Positions 63,120-64,000 of a DNA stretch of 64,000 nucleotides are shown here, piece by piece. Each line of letters opens with the position of its first letter. Within the stretch, counting starts at the first letter, position 1. The notes under the pieces were generated by a model. That model ran no database searches. It saw only the letters and a program-made list of their open reading frames with translations, and was not told the DNA's origin. A program made the translations under genes and the position numbers. The DNA is from Sphingobacterium mizutaii (GTDB lineage Bacteria; Bacteroidota; Bacteroidia; Sphingobacteriales; Sphingobacteriaceae), in the NCBI RefSeq assembly GCF_900187125.1, contig NZ_LT906468.1:4030001-4094000 (forward strand), given 5' to 3'.

Positions 63120-64000
63120 TTACTTTAAGAAATCTTCTTCTTTATATTTTGGATTAGGATACTTATAAAATCCTTCACCTGTTGCAACGCCTAATTTACC
63201 TTGATCTATAAACTCCGATTTTAATTTTTCTACAATTTCAACCTTTACAGGATCTTTAGTCGCGTCTGCGGCCATTTTGTTAATATTATAAGCAGTAGTA
63301 ATACCTACTACATCCAATATTCCAAAGGGACCAAGCGGCGCTCCTGTAGCTACCATCCAAGTCTTATCGATCGTTTCAATATCCGCAATATCTCTTATCC
63401 ACAAATCCATACCAGCACTTAAAAGCGGTACTAAGAGGGAATTTACAATATAACCGGGCTGTTCCTTGTGCAAAGGCAAAGCCACCATGCCTATCTGTTT
63501 AGCAAATAGCAGCAAACTTTCAAATACCTCATCAGATGTACCTGCGTGCTTCATCACTTCACCGGTATTATGTTTCCATATTTCATTCGCAAAATGAAGT
63601 GCAACAAATTTTTCCGGACGCCCCGTATACTCGGCAAACTGGCTAGGCAACATAGTCGATGAATTTGTTGCAAATACCGTTTTAGCGGGTGCCAATTTTG
63701 CCAATTTCTGATAGAAATCAATCTTAATCTCCGGATTTTCAGGAACAGCTTCAATAACTAAATCGGCATCTTTTACAGCCTCTCCCAAATCCGAACTATA
63801 GGATAATCTTGCTTTGGTAGCTGCCAATTGTTCATCTGTAGCACCTAAGTCTCTTTTAAAAGCAGCACTTAAAATAGCAAACTTTGCTTTTGCCTTTTCT
63901 AAAACTTCATCATTAATATCGTAAACAGTTACATTAAAGTTATGAAAAGCCGTTTGAAAAGCGATTTGATAGCCTAATACACCGCTTCCCGCTATTATTA
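63120..64000 (-). CDS. 3-hydroxyacyl-CoA dehydrogenase (5' end outside window)
   Basis: NAD-dependent oxidation of 3-hydroxybutyryl-CoA or longer 3-hydroxyacyl-CoA. The frame runs to the right edge, so a few residues at the start are missing; about 293 residues are visible. The NAD-binding loop is IAGSGVLGYQIAFQTAFHNF, followed by VTVYDIND with the acidic residue. DADLVIEAVPENPEIK, FATNSSTMLPSQFA and VALHFANEIWKHN cover the catalytic region, although the usual catalytic HFxNP reads HFANE. The C-terminal domain has PGYIVNSLLVPLLSAG and GPFGILDVVGI. It resembles the FadB/HbdA family of single-function enzymes. Confidence 0.87.
   Translation of the reverse strand, partial: IIAGSGVLGYQIAFQTAFHNFNVTVYDINDEVLEKAKAKFAILSAAFKRDLGATDEQLAATKARLSYSSDLGEAVKDADLVIEAVPENPEIKIDFYQKLAKLAPAKTVFATNSSTMLPSQFAEYTGRPEKFVALHFANEIWKHNTGEVMKHAGTSDEVFESLLLFAKQIGMVALPLHKEQPGYIVNSLLVPLLSAGMDLWIRDIADIETIDKTWMVATGAPLGPFGILDVVGITTAYNINKMAADATKDPVKVEIVEKLKSEFIDQGKLGVATGEGFYKYPNPKYKEEDFLK

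Noticed and set aside
1..64000. CRISPR array or phage genes
   Set aside because: No series of regularly spaced repeats and no capsid, tail or terminase genes were seen; the only phage-like gene is the island integrase.

Overview
The window looks like a chromosomal segment of a Sphingobacterium- or Pedobacter-like member of the Bacteroidota. It has SusC/SusD outer-membrane pairs, secreted glycoside hydrolases, Bacteroidota-type promoters (TTTG-N19-TAnnTTTG, best seen at 12490-12520 and 5850-5880) and AT-rich intergenic DNA. The genus is inferred from gene content, not from a marker gene.

Layout. (1) 1-12.5 kb is an ordinary core region: the end of an outer-membrane barrel protein, an ABC ATPase, an esterase-like hydrolase, an alanine dehydrogenase-family enzyme, a CapD-type sugar dehydratase, a TPR protein, ribH, a divergent LysR/methyltransferase pair, a GH20 hexosaminidase and tRNA-Glu. 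(2) 12.59-39.11 kb is a genomic island of about 26.5 kb in the 3' end of tRNA-Glu. A 21-bp piece of the tRNA recurs at the far end (39086-39106), both ends carry near-identical 19-bp repeats, and a frameshifted tyrosine integrase sits next to the tRNA. (3) Inside the island, 14.95-19.94 kb is a composite transposon: two direct IS4-type copies around two CE1 esterase genes, with a single 9-bp target duplication around the whole unit. (4) 19.95-36.5 kb is a self-contained assimilatory nitrate module: siroheme methyltransferase, NirBD, MFS nitrate transporter, a NasA fused to its own flavin reductase, a rubredoxin fused to a degenerate siroheme-reductase scaffold, a TauE-like exporter, and the molybdenum cofactor genes moaA, moaCB, moaD, moaE, moeB, moeA and mobA. 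Two decayed redox genes and a cysteine-rich Crp/Fnr regulator follow. (5) 39.2-59.0 kb is a complete starch/maltose utilisation locus on the minus strand, headed by a LacI-type regulator. (6) 59.1-62.8 kb is a junkyard of broken IS3-type and ISAon1-type elements and a truncated FtsX-type permease. (7) The window ends inside a 3-hydroxyacyl-CoA dehydrogenase gene.

How the genes work together. In the island, nitrate would be imported by the NarK/NasA-type carrier, reduced to nitrite by the molybdenum enzyme, and reduced to ammonium by NirBD with siroheme made partly by the neighbouring methyltransferase. The same operon supplies almost all of the cofactor pathway, so the island could confer nitrate assimilation in one step. 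A molybdate importer and the later siroheme enzymes are not in the window. In the starch locus, a surface GH13 lipoprotein, SusE-, SusD- and SusC-like proteins bind, cut and import starch fragments. Periplasmic GH13 and GH97 enzymes shorten them, an inner-membrane MFS carrier takes up maltose, and maltose phosphorylase plus beta-phosphoglucomutase feed glycolysis.

All functions are read from sequence motifs and remembered family features. No database search was run.
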